From the NCBI GenBank assembly GCA_947476895.1, contig CANJRX010000003.1, positions 62,001-126,000 of the forward strand: 64,000 nt of DNA, given 5' to 3'. Within the stretch, counting starts at the first letter, position 1. Every line of letters begins with the position of its first letter. Positions 56,595 to 64,000 of the stretch are shown one piece after another. Both the position numbers and the translations under genes were made by a program. Below the pieces are notes generated by a model. That model was not told the origin of the DNA, made no database searches, and was given only the letters and a program-made list of their open reading frames with translations. This stretch comes from Fidelibacterota bacterium (GTDB lineage Bacteria > Pseudomonadota > Alphaproteobacteria > Rhodospirillales > Rhodospirillaceae).

Positions 56595-56947
56595 ATCGGT
56601 CTCCTTTATTATTTCCGAACGTATCACCGAGAGCGTTGCTGCGCTTACCCGGATCGTGTGCGATCAACACATCGCAAAGACCAAAACGGATGCCGGGAGG
56701 TGCATGTTCCGACTGATGGCTTCCTTAAAATCCGTTCACGTTACTTGACGCCCACAATAGGTTGCAGTTCAGATCGAACTCATGAACATGAGCGCTGCGT
56801 TAATTTTGCGCGTGAACGCGTCACACTGAGATCATCAACACGACGCTGCAATCACAACGCCGCTATAAACCCCAATTTAATAGGCCCCAAATAACCGCGG
56901 ACGCATCTCTGTAAGCACGATCTTCTGAAGTTGCGGAGAAACAGAAA
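56595..56947. promoter_or_regulatory. Divergent intergenic region with inverted repeats
   Basis: This 353-base gap between the OB-fold-like gene and the RND adaptor holds no gene I can support. Three inverted repeats stand out. TGCGAT/ATCGCA is at 56659-56676, GTTC-N5-GAAC at 56767-56779, and CTCATGAACATGAG at 56779-56792, the last two sharing a base. They may be binding sites for an unlinked regulator of the pump; no regulator gene is adjacent. No convincing -35/-10 pair was found. Confidence 0.35.
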
Positions 56948-58090
56948 ATGCGCGCGCGGTATTTCATCTTAGGTGGCGTCGCTTTATGCGCCATAGCCGG
57001 CACAGCCACTGTTCTGATGCAGAGCAATGGAAACACGCGAGGGCGAGGCCTTAATACGCCGACTGTTGTGGCGGCGCCCGCACAACAACAAGATGTGCCG
57101 GTGTTCGTCACCGGCATCGGCACCGCGCAAGCGTCGGGCACCGTTGACGTGCACGCGCAGATCACCGGCACAATTGGGAAGATTGGTTTTACCGAAGGCC
57201 AAACCGTGCATGCGGGCGACCTCATTGCCGAGATTGATCCGCGGCCCTATCAAGCCGCACTCGAACAAGCCGACGCCGCGCTCGCGCGCGATCAAGCGCA
57301 GCTTTCAAACACCCAGCGCAATCTCGAACGCTATCTCTCTTTGGGTGAAAAAGGTTTTGCCTCGACGCAGCAGATTGAGACGCAACGCTCGTCGGTCGAT
57401 CAACTTGAAGCGCAAGTGAAGAGCGATACCGCCGCCATCAGCAAAGCGCGCACGGATTTAAGCTACACGCATATCACTGCGCCCATCGACGGGGTGACGG
57501 GCCTGCGTGGTATTGATGCCGGCAACATCGTGCATAGCGCAGACACAAAAGCACTGGTCACCATCACCCAGATCGAGCCGATCTCGGTGGTGTTCTCGTT
57601 GCCGGCCCAGCACCTGGCCGCTGTTCAAGCCGGCATGGCGCAAGGCGCCCTTGAAGCCGACGCGTTCGATCAAGATGATAAATTTGCCCTCGGCCAAGGC
57701 ACGCTGACGGTGGTCGACAATCAGGTCGATCCCAAAACCGGCGGCGTGCGCATGAAAGCCGTGTTCCCCAATAAGGATCACAAGCTGTGGCCCGGCGCCT
57801 TCGTCAACGTGCGCCTTGAGACTGCCGTCAAGAAAGATGCCGTTACTATCCCCAGCGTCGCCGTTCAGCACGGCCTGGACGGAGTCTTTGTCTACGTCCT
57901 GAAGAGCGACAACACCGTCGAACATCGCGCCGTGACGGTGAGCGAGACCAACAGCGACACGACCTTGGTCGAGACCGGACTGAAGCCCGGCGAGCATGTG
58001 ATCTCGGACGGCTACGCCCGCCTCAGCGATGGGGCCAAGGTCAAAGTGACACTGGGAAATACGGCCAGCACGGCATCCGAAGGTAACTGA
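56948..58090 (+). CDS. RND efflux periplasmic adaptor (membrane fusion protein)
   Basis: This 380-residue HlyD-type adaptor of the MdtA branch has an amino-terminal membrane helix (FILGGVALCAIAGTATVLM). A barrel-sandwich lipoyl segment follows (VDVHAQITGTIGKIGFTEGQ with ITAPIDGVTGLRGIDAGNIV). A coiled-coil hairpin occupies about residues 95-170, and a beta barrel and membrane-proximal domain follow. It links the inner-membrane pump to an outer-membrane channel. The permease gene starts 13 bases later. No outer-membrane factor gene is adjacent. Confidence 0.93.
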   Translation: MRARYFILGGVALCAIAGTATVLMQSNGNTRGRGLNTPTVVAAPAQQQDVPVFVTGIGTAQASGTVDVHAQITGTIGKIGFTEGQTVHAGDLIAEIDPRPYQAALEQADAALARDQAQLSNTQRNLERYLSLGEKGFASTQQIETQRSSVDQLEAQVKSDTAAISKARTDLSYTHITAPIDGVTGLRGIDAGNIVHSADTKALVTITQIEPISVVFSLPAQHLAAVQAGMAQGALEADAFDQDDKFALGQGTLTVVDNQVDPKTGGVRMKAVFPNKDHKLWPGAFVNVRLETAVKKDAVTIPSVAVQHGLDGVFVYVLKSDNTVEHRAVTVSETNSDTTLVETGLKPGEHVISDGYARLSDGAKVKVTLGNTASTASEGN

Positions 58091-58103
58091 CGGAGGCACG
58101 CCT

Positions 58104-61100
58104 ATGAATCTCTCCAAAATTTTCATTGATCGCCCCGTTGCCACATCGATGGTGATGCTTGCGATTATTCTGTTGGGTGTTGTGGCATACCCGCGGCTCC
58201 CGGTCTCAGCCTTGCCGCGCGTTGATTATCCGACCATCCAAGTGCACGCGAGTTATTCCGGCGCCAGTCCCGACACCATGGCAGCGCTCATTTCCACGCC
58301 CTTAGAACGTCAGCTGTCGCAGATCCCCGGCGTGACTGAGATGACCTCCAATAGCTCCAGTGGGTCTACGTCCCTCACGCTGCAATTTGAACTCGGTCGC
58401 GATCTGGATGGTGCCGCGCAGGACGTACAAAGCGCCATCAGCGCCGCCGGGGGTTCTCTGCCGCGCGATTTGCCGAGCCCGCCTTCGTACCGCAAGGTTA
58501 ACCCGTCCGACACGCCAATCCTGGTGTTGGCCGTGACGTCCGATACATTGCCGATGACGGTCGTTGACGATGCGGCCGATACCATCCTCGCCCAGCAGAT
58601 CAGCCAGATTGGTGGCGTAGGCAAGGTCAACATTGCCGGCGAGCAGAAGCCCGCCATTCGCCTGGAACTGAACCCGGAGAAACTTTCGTCGCTGGGCCTG
58701 AGCTTTGAGGACGTGCGCACGGCCGTAAGCGCTTCGTCCACCGAACGCCCGAAAGGCACGCTGCGCGACACACACCAGACCTTCAACCTTGACGCCAACG
58801 ATCAATTGCTCGATGCCGCCTCCTACAACAACATTATCGTCGCCAATCATGACGGCGCGCCGGTGCGCGTGAGCGATGTGGGCGCTGCCGTGTCCGGACC
58901 TGAAAACACGCAGCTAGCCGCCTGGTACAACACCCAGCCCGCCGTGCAGCTGACGATCAATCGCCAGCCGGGCGCGGACGTCGTCGCCACGGTGGACGCC
59001 ATCAAGGCGGTACTGCCACAACTGGAAAAATCCCTGCCGCCCGGCGTGACCGTGCACACGGTGATCGACCGCACCAACACCATTCGCTCATCCATTCACG
59101 AGGTGCGCTTCACGCTGATGCTCTCGATTGCACTGGTGGTGATGGTGATATTCGTCTTCCTGCGGCGCGTCTGGGCGACCTTGATCCCGACGCTTGCGGT
59201 GCCCATCGCCGTCATCGGCACCTTCGCGGCCATGTATGTGCTGGATTACAGCATCGACAATCTGTCGCTTATGGGCCTGATCATCGCCGTGGGCTTCGTT
59301 GTCGACGACGCCATTGTCATGGTGGAGAACATCGAGCGCCATCTCGGCGAAGGGCTTTCGCCTTACGACGCCGCCGTGAAAGGCGCGGAAGAAATCGGCT
59401 TCACCATTTTATCGATCAGCATTTCACTGATCGCGGTGTTCATTCCGCTGTTTATGATGGGCGGCTACATCGGTGAACTGTTCCGCGAGTTTGCCGTCAC
59501 CGTCGCCGTGGCGGTCACGATATCGCTCGTCGTATCGCTGACGCTTACACCCTTATTGTGTTCACGGCTCTTGAGTCATTCAACGCATTCGACCAATAGA
59601 TTCTATCTGGCTTTGGAACGCTTCTTTGACGGCATGCTCGCCGCTTATACCCGTGGGCTGACCTGGGTATTGAAACATCAGCGCGCGACCCTCGGCATCG
59701 CCGGCGGCACAGTGGTTTTAACTGTCGTGCTGTTCATGCTTCTGCCGAAGGGCTTTTTCCCCGAACAGGATGCGAGCTACCTCAACGGAACTTTGGAAGC
59801 TGCGCCCAACATCTCCTTCGCCGATATGGCGGCTAAGCAACTCGCCGTCGTCGATATCCTGCTGCAGGACCCCGCCGTTGACGGGATTGCCTCATATGTT
59901 GGCGCTTCCGGCGCGGTGGGCGCGCTCAATAATGGACGCATGAGTATCGCCCTGAAACCGCTGGCCGACCGACCGGGCGTGAAGCGTATGATCGCGCGCC
60001 TGCGTCCAAAATTGGCCGCCGTGCCGGGTGTGACAACCTATCTCAGCGCCGTGCAGGACATTCGTGTGGGCGGGCGGCAGTCTAAGTCCACTTATCAATA
60101 CACCTTGAGCGATAACGATCAGGCGGAGCTGAACACCTGGGCGCCAAAGGTTCTCGCCAAGCTGAAAACCCTGCCGGGTATGCTAGACGCGACCAGCGAC
60201 CAGGATCAGCTGATGCCGCAGATTTCGTTGCAGGTGAACCGCGACGCCGCCGCGCGCCTGGGCGTTACACCAGCCTCCATCGACGACACGCTGAACGACG
60301 CTTTCGGACAACGTCAGGTCGCCACCATCTTCAACAGCATCAACCAATATCACGTCGTGATGACGACGGACCCGCATGTGCCGCTGGGCCCCAACGCGCT
60401 GCAGAAGATTTATGTGAAATCCAATACCGGCGATCTGGTGCCACTCAGCGCCGTCGCCACGATGGAGCGCACCACATCGCCGCCATCGGTCAATCATCAG
60501 GGTTCGTTCCCGTCGGTGACCATGTCCTTCAACCTCGGCCAGGGCATGGCCTTAGGCAACGCCGTGGAAGCCATCGATAACGCCATGCTCGATCTGCACG
60601 CGCCTTCGACACTTCATACGGGTTTCTCCGGCACAGCAGCGGCTTTCCAAAGTTCGCTGTCGGATGAACCGTTATTGGTGCTCGCGGCCCTTGTTGCGAT
60701 CTACGTCGTGCTGGCGATCCTGTACGAAAGCCTGATCCATCCGCTGACTATTCTTTCGACGTTGCCGTCCGCGGGCGTGGGCGCGTTGTTGACACTGTTT
60801 ATCTTTGGGCAGCAATTCACCGTCATGGCGTTGATCGGTGTGATTCTGCTCATGGGTATCGTCAAGAAAAATGGCATCATGCTGGTAGATTTCGCGCTGG
60901 AAGGCGAACGCAAGCGCGGCCTTACGCCTGAGCAGGCGATCTTCGAGGCCTGCCTGAAGCGCTTCCGCCCCATCATGATGACCACCATGGCGGCCATGTT
61001 CACCGGCATTCCTTTGGCCATCAGCTTTGGTGACGGCGCTGAACTGCGTCAACCCTTGGGCCTGACGATTGTCGGCGGCCTGATCTTCTCGCAGGCGCTG

Positions 61101-61208
61101 ACGCTGTTCACCACGCCGGTGATTTACCTGGCCTTGGAGCGCCTGCGTATGCGCGCCACGGCGGCTTTTGGCAATCGTTCGCCCGCCGGTCTCGAAGCCC
61201 ACACCTGA
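58104..61208 (+). CDS. RND multidrug efflux permease (MdtB/C-like)
   Basis: This 1034-residue inner-membrane drug/proton antiporter of the AcrB/MdtBC superfamily has twelve membrane helices and two large periplasmic loops. It has the proton-relay aspartates in GLIIAVGFVVDDAIVMVENIE and the conserved lysine region LLMGIVKKNGIMLVDFALEG. The opening MNLSKIFIDRPVATSMVML is typical. It should form a trimer and export hydrophobic compounds with the adaptor upstream; the substrates are unknown. The length is normal. Confidence 0.95.
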   Translation: MNLSKIFIDRPVATSMVMLAIILLGVVAYPRLPVSALPRVDYPTIQVHASYSGASPDTMAALISTPLERQLSQIPGVTEMTSNSSSGSTSLTLQFELGRDLDGAAQDVQSAISAAGGSLPRDLPSPPSYRKVNPSDTPILVLAVTSDTLPMTVVDDAADTILAQQISQIGGVGKVNIAGEQKPAIRLELNPEKLSSLGLSFEDVRTAVSASSTERPKGTLRDTHQTFNLDANDQLLDAASYNNIIVANHDGAPVRVSDVGAAVSGPENTQLAAWYNTQPAVQLTINRQPGADVVATVDAIKAVLPQLEKSLPPGVTVHTVIDRTNTIRSSIHEVRFTLMLSIALVVMVIFVFLRRVWATLIPTLAVPIAVIGTFAAMYVLDYSIDNLSLMGLIIAVGFVVDDAIVMVENIERHLGEGLSPYDAAVKGAEEIGFTILSISISLIAVFIPLFMMGGYIGELFREFAVTVAVAVTISLVVSLTLTPLLCSRLLSHSTHSTNRFYLALERFFDGMLAAYTRGLTWVLKHQRATLGIAGGTVVLTVVLFMLLPKGFFPEQDASYLNGTLEAAPNISFADMAAKQLAVVDILLQDPAVDGIASYVGASGAVGALNNGRMSIALKPLADRPGVKRMIARLRPKLAAVPGVTTYLSAVQDIRVGGRQSKSTYQYTLSDNDQAELNTWAPKVLAKLKTLPGMLDATSDQDQLMPQISLQVNRDAAARLGVTPASIDDTLNDAFGQRQVATIFNSINQYHVVMTTDPHVPLGPNALQKIYVKSNTGDLVPLSAVATMERTTSPPSVNHQGSFPSVTMSFNLGQGMALGNAVEAIDNAMLDLHAPSTLHTGFSGTAAAFQSSLSDEPLLVLAALVAIYVVLAILYESLIHPLTILSTLPSAGVGALLTLFIFGQQFTVMALIGVILLMGIVKKNGIMLVDFALEGERKRGLTPEQAIFEACLKRFRPIMMTTMAAMFTGIPLAISFGDGAELRQPLGLTIVGGLIFSQALTLFTTPVIYLALERLRMRATAAFGNRSPAGLEAHT

Positions 61209-61256
61209 GCTAAATATTCTTGTCGGCGGGGTGGGACAGCGCCACACTCGGGCTGC

Positions 61257-62957
61257 ATGATTCAGCCTGTTGTTCACATCGACAATCTGTCCCTCGCCTT
61301 TGTCGGCTTTGAGGAAACCGTCGCAGCCCTGCGCGGTATTTCGCTGCATGTGAATGCGGGCGAGATCGTGGGCCTGGTGGGTGAATCCGGTTCGGGCAAA
61401 TCCGCCACAGCCATGAGCATCCTGAAGCTGCTGCCTGCAGGCAAAGCGCGCTTTCCCGAAGGCCGCATTGAGGTTCTGGGGCGCGATGTGCTGGCAGCAG
61501 GCGAGCGTGAACTGCAAGACATGCGCGGCTCCGAAGTCGCCATGATTTTCCAGGAACCCATGACGGCGCTAAACCCGGTGCTGCGGGTGAGCGAGCAAAT
61601 CACCGACGTTATCCTTCGCCACCGCCATATGTCGCGCAGCGATGCTGAAGCTTTGGCGGAAGCTTTGCTGCGCGATCTGCGCATCGCCGATCCAGCGCGT
61701 ACTTTACGGGCTTACCCGCACGAGCTTTCGGGCGGTATGCGCCAACGTGTGATGATCGCCATGGCGTTCTCGTGCCACCCAAAGCTGATCATCGCCGACG
61801 AGCCCACCACCGCCCTGGACGTAACTGTGCAAGCGCAGATCCTTTCGCTTCTGAAAGAACGCGCTACCGCCACCGGCACATCGGTGCTGCTCATCAGCCA
61901 TGATCTAGCCGTCATCGCCCAGCTATGTGACCGGGTCTATGTCATGTATCAGGGCGAGGTGGTCGAGCATGGACGAACGGCGGATGTGATCGGGAATCCG
62001 CAGCATGCGTATACGCGGGCGCTTCTAAACGCTTTGCCGGAAGGCAAAACGCCCAAAGCGCGCCTTGAAACCGTGGCCGCTGTCATGCGCGGCGAGACCG
62101 CCCTCACCCATGCAACGCCGACATCGGTATCAGCACGCGGCGGCGTTCTGCTTGAGGCGACGGACGTAACGGTAAGCTACCCACGCCGTTACGACATCCT
62201 GGGCCGCGCGGCCGGCCTCGTTACAGCTGTGGACGGTCTATCGCTCACAATCAATGAAGGCGAAACCTTCAGCCTGGTGGGCGAATCCGGCTGCGGCAAA
62301 ACATCCTTCGCCAATACGCTTGTGGGCTTAGCGCCCATGTCTTCGGGCAGCCTTAAATATAGGGGCCAGGAACTGGCCAACGCGCCGCCTGCGCTTAAAC
62401 GCGAAATTCAAATCGTGTTTCAGGACCCGCAAAGTTCGCTCGATCCGCGTTGGCCGGCTTGGCGTGTGGTGACCGAGCCGCTCACGGTGAATGCACGCCC
62501 CACCCGCGCGGAACTACGCGATCAAGCTGCGCGCCTTTTTGGCTTGGTGGGCTTAGATCCCGCGACCATCGACCGTTTGCCGCATGCGTTCTCAGGCGGC
62601 CAACGCCAACGTCTCGCCATTGCGCGCGCACTCTCCGTGCAGCCGCGTCTGCTGGTTTTAGACGAGCCCACATCGGCTTTGGATGTTTCGGTACAGGCGC
62701 AAATTCTGAACTTGCTCCTCGATCTTCAAGATCAAAGCGGTCTCAGTTATCTGTTTATTTCCCACAACGTCAGTGTCGTTCGCCATATCTCGGACCGCGT
62801 CGCGGTGATGCATCAGGGCCAGATTGTCGAACAGGGCTTGGCGTCAGAAGTCCTCAATCAGCCACAACATCCCTATACCCGTGTCCTTATGGAAGCCGTG
62901 CCGACGCTGGGCGGGCGGTTTGGAATCACGGGCGGCGCTTTAATCCCGACCCGTTAG
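61257..62957 (+). CDS. Duplicated ABC transporter ATPase, YejF-like (peptide uptake)
   Basis: This 566-residue protein is two fused ABC ATPase domains of the dipeptide/oligopeptide type. Domain 1 has Walker A GESGSGKSAT, signature LSGGMRQRVMIAMAF and Walker B LIIADEPTTALD. Domain 2 has GESGCGKTSF, FSGGQRQRLAIARAL and LLVLDEPTSALD. Each ends with the oligopeptide extension (HAYTRALLNALPEG and HPYTRVLMEAVP). The fusion matches YejF, the ATPase of the YejABEF peptide importer. The permease and binding-protein genes are not next to it in this window. Confidence 0.88.
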   Translation: MIQPVVHIDNLSLAFVGFEETVAALRGISLHVNAGEIVGLVGESGSGKSATAMSILKLLPAGKARFPEGRIEVLGRDVLAAGERELQDMRGSEVAMIFQEPMTALNPVLRVSEQITDVILRHRHMSRSDAEALAEALLRDLRIADPARTLRAYPHELSGGMRQRVMIAMAFSCHPKLIIADEPTTALDVTVQAQILSLLKERATATGTSVLLISHDLAVIAQLCDRVYVMYQGEVVEHGRTADVIGNPQHAYTRALLNALPEGKTPKARLETVAAVMRGETALTHATPTSVSARGGVLLEATDVTVSYPRRYDILGRAAGLVTAVDGLSLTINEGETFSLVGESGCGKTSFANTLVGLAPMSSGSLKYRGQELANAPPALKREIQIVFQDPQSSLDPRWPAWRVVTEPLTVNARPTRAELRDQAARLFGLVGLDPATIDRLPHAFSGGQRQRLAIARALSVQPRLLVLDEPTSALDVSVQAQILNLLLDLQDQSGLSYLFISHNVSVVRHISDRVAVMHQGQIVEQGLASEVLNQPQHPYTRVLMEAVPTLGGRFGITGGALIPTR

Positions 62958-63028
62958 ATATGCCCGGTTCCAGGGGGTTTGTGCTGCGCCGCACCCAGAC
63001 CCGCGGCCTTTTACGCGCCGACAAATTC

Positions 63029-63057
63029 GCGATTCAATTCAATAGTTTATGAATCGC
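63029..63057. promoter_or_regulatory. Inverted repeat with two GANTC sites upstream of the HU gene
   Basis: GCGATTCA (63029-63036) and TGAATCGC (63050-63057) are a perfect 8-base inverted repeat with a 13-base spacer, and each arm holds a GANTC. Two more GANTC sites lie in the same 342-base gap, at 63122 and 63246. The gap (62958-63299) otherwise holds a DnaA box and a possible -10 element (TATAGT at 63230) but no gene. Confidence 0.45.
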
Positions 63058-63078
63058 CTTTTAGGGATTGGATGGATT

Positions 63079-63087
63079 TTATCCACA
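63079..63087 (+). promoter_or_regulatory. Perfect DnaA box upstream of the HU gene
   Basis: TTATCCACA, 213 bases before the HU start and 22 bases after the GANTC inverted repeat. Its place beside the GANTC sites suggests replication-linked control, but this is inferred from the sequence matches alone. Confidence 0.5.
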
Positions 63088-63299
63088 GGCTCGCCCCGGC
63101 GCGCGCAACATGCGAGGTGCAGATTCAGCCCACAAACCGGGCCTTTGTGACACCTCGCAAAAATGCCGGAAAACCGCCGAATGCAAGAAATGTAGAAAAT
63201 CAGGGGATAAGTGCGTCGTTGCGCTTGCATATAGTAGACGGGTGTGATTCTCTCGGCATCGCAGTTTCACACTTCATTCTTCGACAAAGGACCGATAAA

Positions 63300-63596
63300 A
63301 TGGCAACAGCCGCCAAACAAGCCGTCGTCACCCTGAAGCACCTCGCTGCCGAACTGAGCGAAAAGCACGAGCTTTCGAAAAAAGTCTCGACCGAAATCCT
63401 CACGGATTTGGTTGCTCTGATTTCCAAGAACCTGAAGAAGGGCAATAAGCTCCGTCTCACGGGTCTCGGCATCCTGCAGGTCCGCAAGCGCCCCGCGCGC
63501 ATGGGCCGCAATCCCGCCACCGGCGAAGCAATCAAGATCAAAGCGAGCAAGAAGGTTGCCTTCCGCGCCGCTAAAGACTTGAAAGAAGCCGTCTAA
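63300..63596 (+). CDS. HU-family DNA-binding protein
   Basis: This 98-residue histone-like protein bends and compacts DNA in the nucleoid. The HU/IHF signature is complete: the helical dimer part (LSKKVSTEILTDLVALISKNL), GNKLRLTGLGILQVRKRPAR, then GRNPATGEAIKIKASKKVAFRAAKDLKEAV. The amino end (ATAAKQAVVTLKHLAAELSEKH) is longer than in standard HU, closer to the alphaproteobacterial HU-like proteins. AAAGGA lies 8 bases before the ATG. Two terminators follow. Confidence 0.94.
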   Translation: MATAAKQAVVTLKHLAAELSEKHELSKKVSTEILTDLVALISKNLKKGNKLRLTGLGILQVRKRPARMGRNPATGEAIKIKASKKVAFRAAKDLKEAV

Positions 63597-63608
63597 GCTT
63601 TCGAATAC

Positions 63609-63628
63609 CGCGCCGGGGGGCGCGTTTT
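63609..63628 (+). terminator. Intrinsic terminator after the HU gene
   Basis: CGCGCC (63609-63614) and GGCGCG (63619-63624) pair around a GGGG loop and run into TTTT, 12 bases past the HU stop. Confidence 0.75.
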
Positions 63629-63671
63629 CGCTCCCCGGCCGCTATTTCTAAGATGATGTTCTGAGATGTGA

Positions 63672-63695
63672 GGGTGGTTTTAACCGCCCTTTTTT
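63672..63695 (+). terminator. Second intrinsic terminator after the HU gene
   Basis: GGGTGGTT (63672-63679) pairs with AACCGCCC (63682-63689), with one G-U pair, and is followed by six T. As a tandem terminator it should stop transcription running from the strongly expressed HU gene into the convergent dehydrogenase gene. Confidence 0.75.
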
Positions 63696-63716
63696 ATTGC
63701 CCGAATTTATGCGGGC

Positions 63717-64000
63717 TTATTCCATAAACCAGCCGTGGCTCACGATCAGCGACTGACCTGTGAGAGCGTTGGATTCGAAAGACGCAAAGAACAAGGTGGC
63801 CGCGGCCACGTCTTCAACCGTCGTGAACTCGCCGTCGACGGTGTTCTTCAGCATCACGTTCTTGATGACCTCGGCTTCGGTAATGCCAAGGCTCTTGGCC
63901 TGTTCGGGGATTTGTTTGTCTACCAGCGGGGTGCGCACAAAACCCGGGCAGATCACGTTGGCGCGGACGCCGTGCTTTGCGCCTTCTTTGGCCACGACTT
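63717..64000 (-). CDS. bdhA: 3-Hydroxybutyrate dehydrogenase (5' part beyond the window)
   Basis: This is the carboxy-terminal 93 residues of a short-chain dehydrogenase, open to the right edge. The sequence [20 protein letters not shown] followed by [20 protein letters not shown] and [14 protein letters not shown] is the conserved end of D-3-hydroxybutyrate dehydrogenase, which oxidises 3-hydroxybutyrate to acetoacetate in polyhydroxybutyrate and ketone use. The catalytic tyrosine and the NAD loop lie beyond the edge. The assignment rests on this end only. Confidence 0.85.
   Translation of the reverse strand, partial: VVAKEGAKHGVRANVICPGFVRTPLVDKQIPEQAKSLGITEAEVIKNVMLKNTVDGEFTTVEDVAAATLFFASFESNALTGQSLIVSHGWFME

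Noticed and set aside
60672-61517. A 281-codon minus-strand open frame across the permease end and the ABC ATPase start
   Set aside because: It runs antisense to two genes with complete family motifs and has no recognisable domain.

Overview
The window is 64 kb of GC-rich chromosome from an alphaproteobacterium, most like the Rhodospirillales and relatives. The supporting evidence is a CcrM-type GANTC methyltransferase beside RNase HII, a petABC cytochrome bc1 operon, an ETF-ubiquinone oxidoreductase, UbiK, the rplY-pth-ychF block, a DUF1285/Nudix/CCA-transferase operon divergent from a MoxR/DUF58/DUF4159 operon, and an lgt-MidA-pgeF operon. Coding density is high. I see no prophage, insertion sequence, CRISPR array or rRNA. 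It is mostly a core-genome segment. The genus cannot be fixed from this sequence.

Layout. 1-4 kb: uvrC (cut by the left edge), pgsA and moaD/moaE, with a reversed TPR-methyltransferase gene between the two molybdopterin synthase subunits. 4-8 kb: a stress flavin-binding protein, a periplasmic metal-complex binding protein, and a TonB-dependent receptor broken by an in-frame stop. 8-14 kb: ilvE, a MarR/OmpR/EnvZ-type regulatory run, a TetR-like regulator, proC, ybjN-like and ubiK. 14-19 kb: hldD and an overlapping lgt-MidA-pgeF-lipoprotein operon. 19-25 kb: prs, an unknown exported protein, a HAD phosphatase, rplY, pth, ychF and a methyltransferase. 25-28 kb: petABC and trmL. 28-30.5 kb: two methyltransferases flanking a candidate small RNA. 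30.5-40.4 kb: CCA transferase/DUF6111/Nudix/DUF1285 on the minus strand and the MoxR cell-envelope operon on the plus strand. 40-46.9 kb: a GAF protein, then a minus-strand run of AI-2E-family permease, uracil-DNA glycosylase, moaB, exported peroxiredoxin, rnhB and ccrM. 47-54 kb: ETF-QO, a TPR protein, ispE, a DsbD-like reductase and tRNA-Gln. 54-64 kb: a DEAD-box helicase, a small exported protein, an RND efflux pair, a YejF-like ABC ATPase, HU, and the end of a 3-hydroxybutyrate dehydrogenase (cut by the right edge).

The genes support aerobic, ubiquinone-based respiration (petABC, UbiK, MidA, ETF-QO), a Gram-negative envelope with lipopolysaccharide and lipoproteins (hldD, lgt, TonB receptor, RND pump), molybdenum cofactor synthesis (moaB, moaD, moaE), and CcrM-linked cell-cycle control. 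Intergenic sequence gives the most notable observations. One is a candidate trans-acting small RNA near 29.7 kb whose two hairpin loops are both C-rich anti-Shine-Dalgarno sequences. Another is a dense cluster of GANTC sites upstream of ccrM. A third is a GANTC inverted repeat plus a DnaA box upstream of the HU gene.
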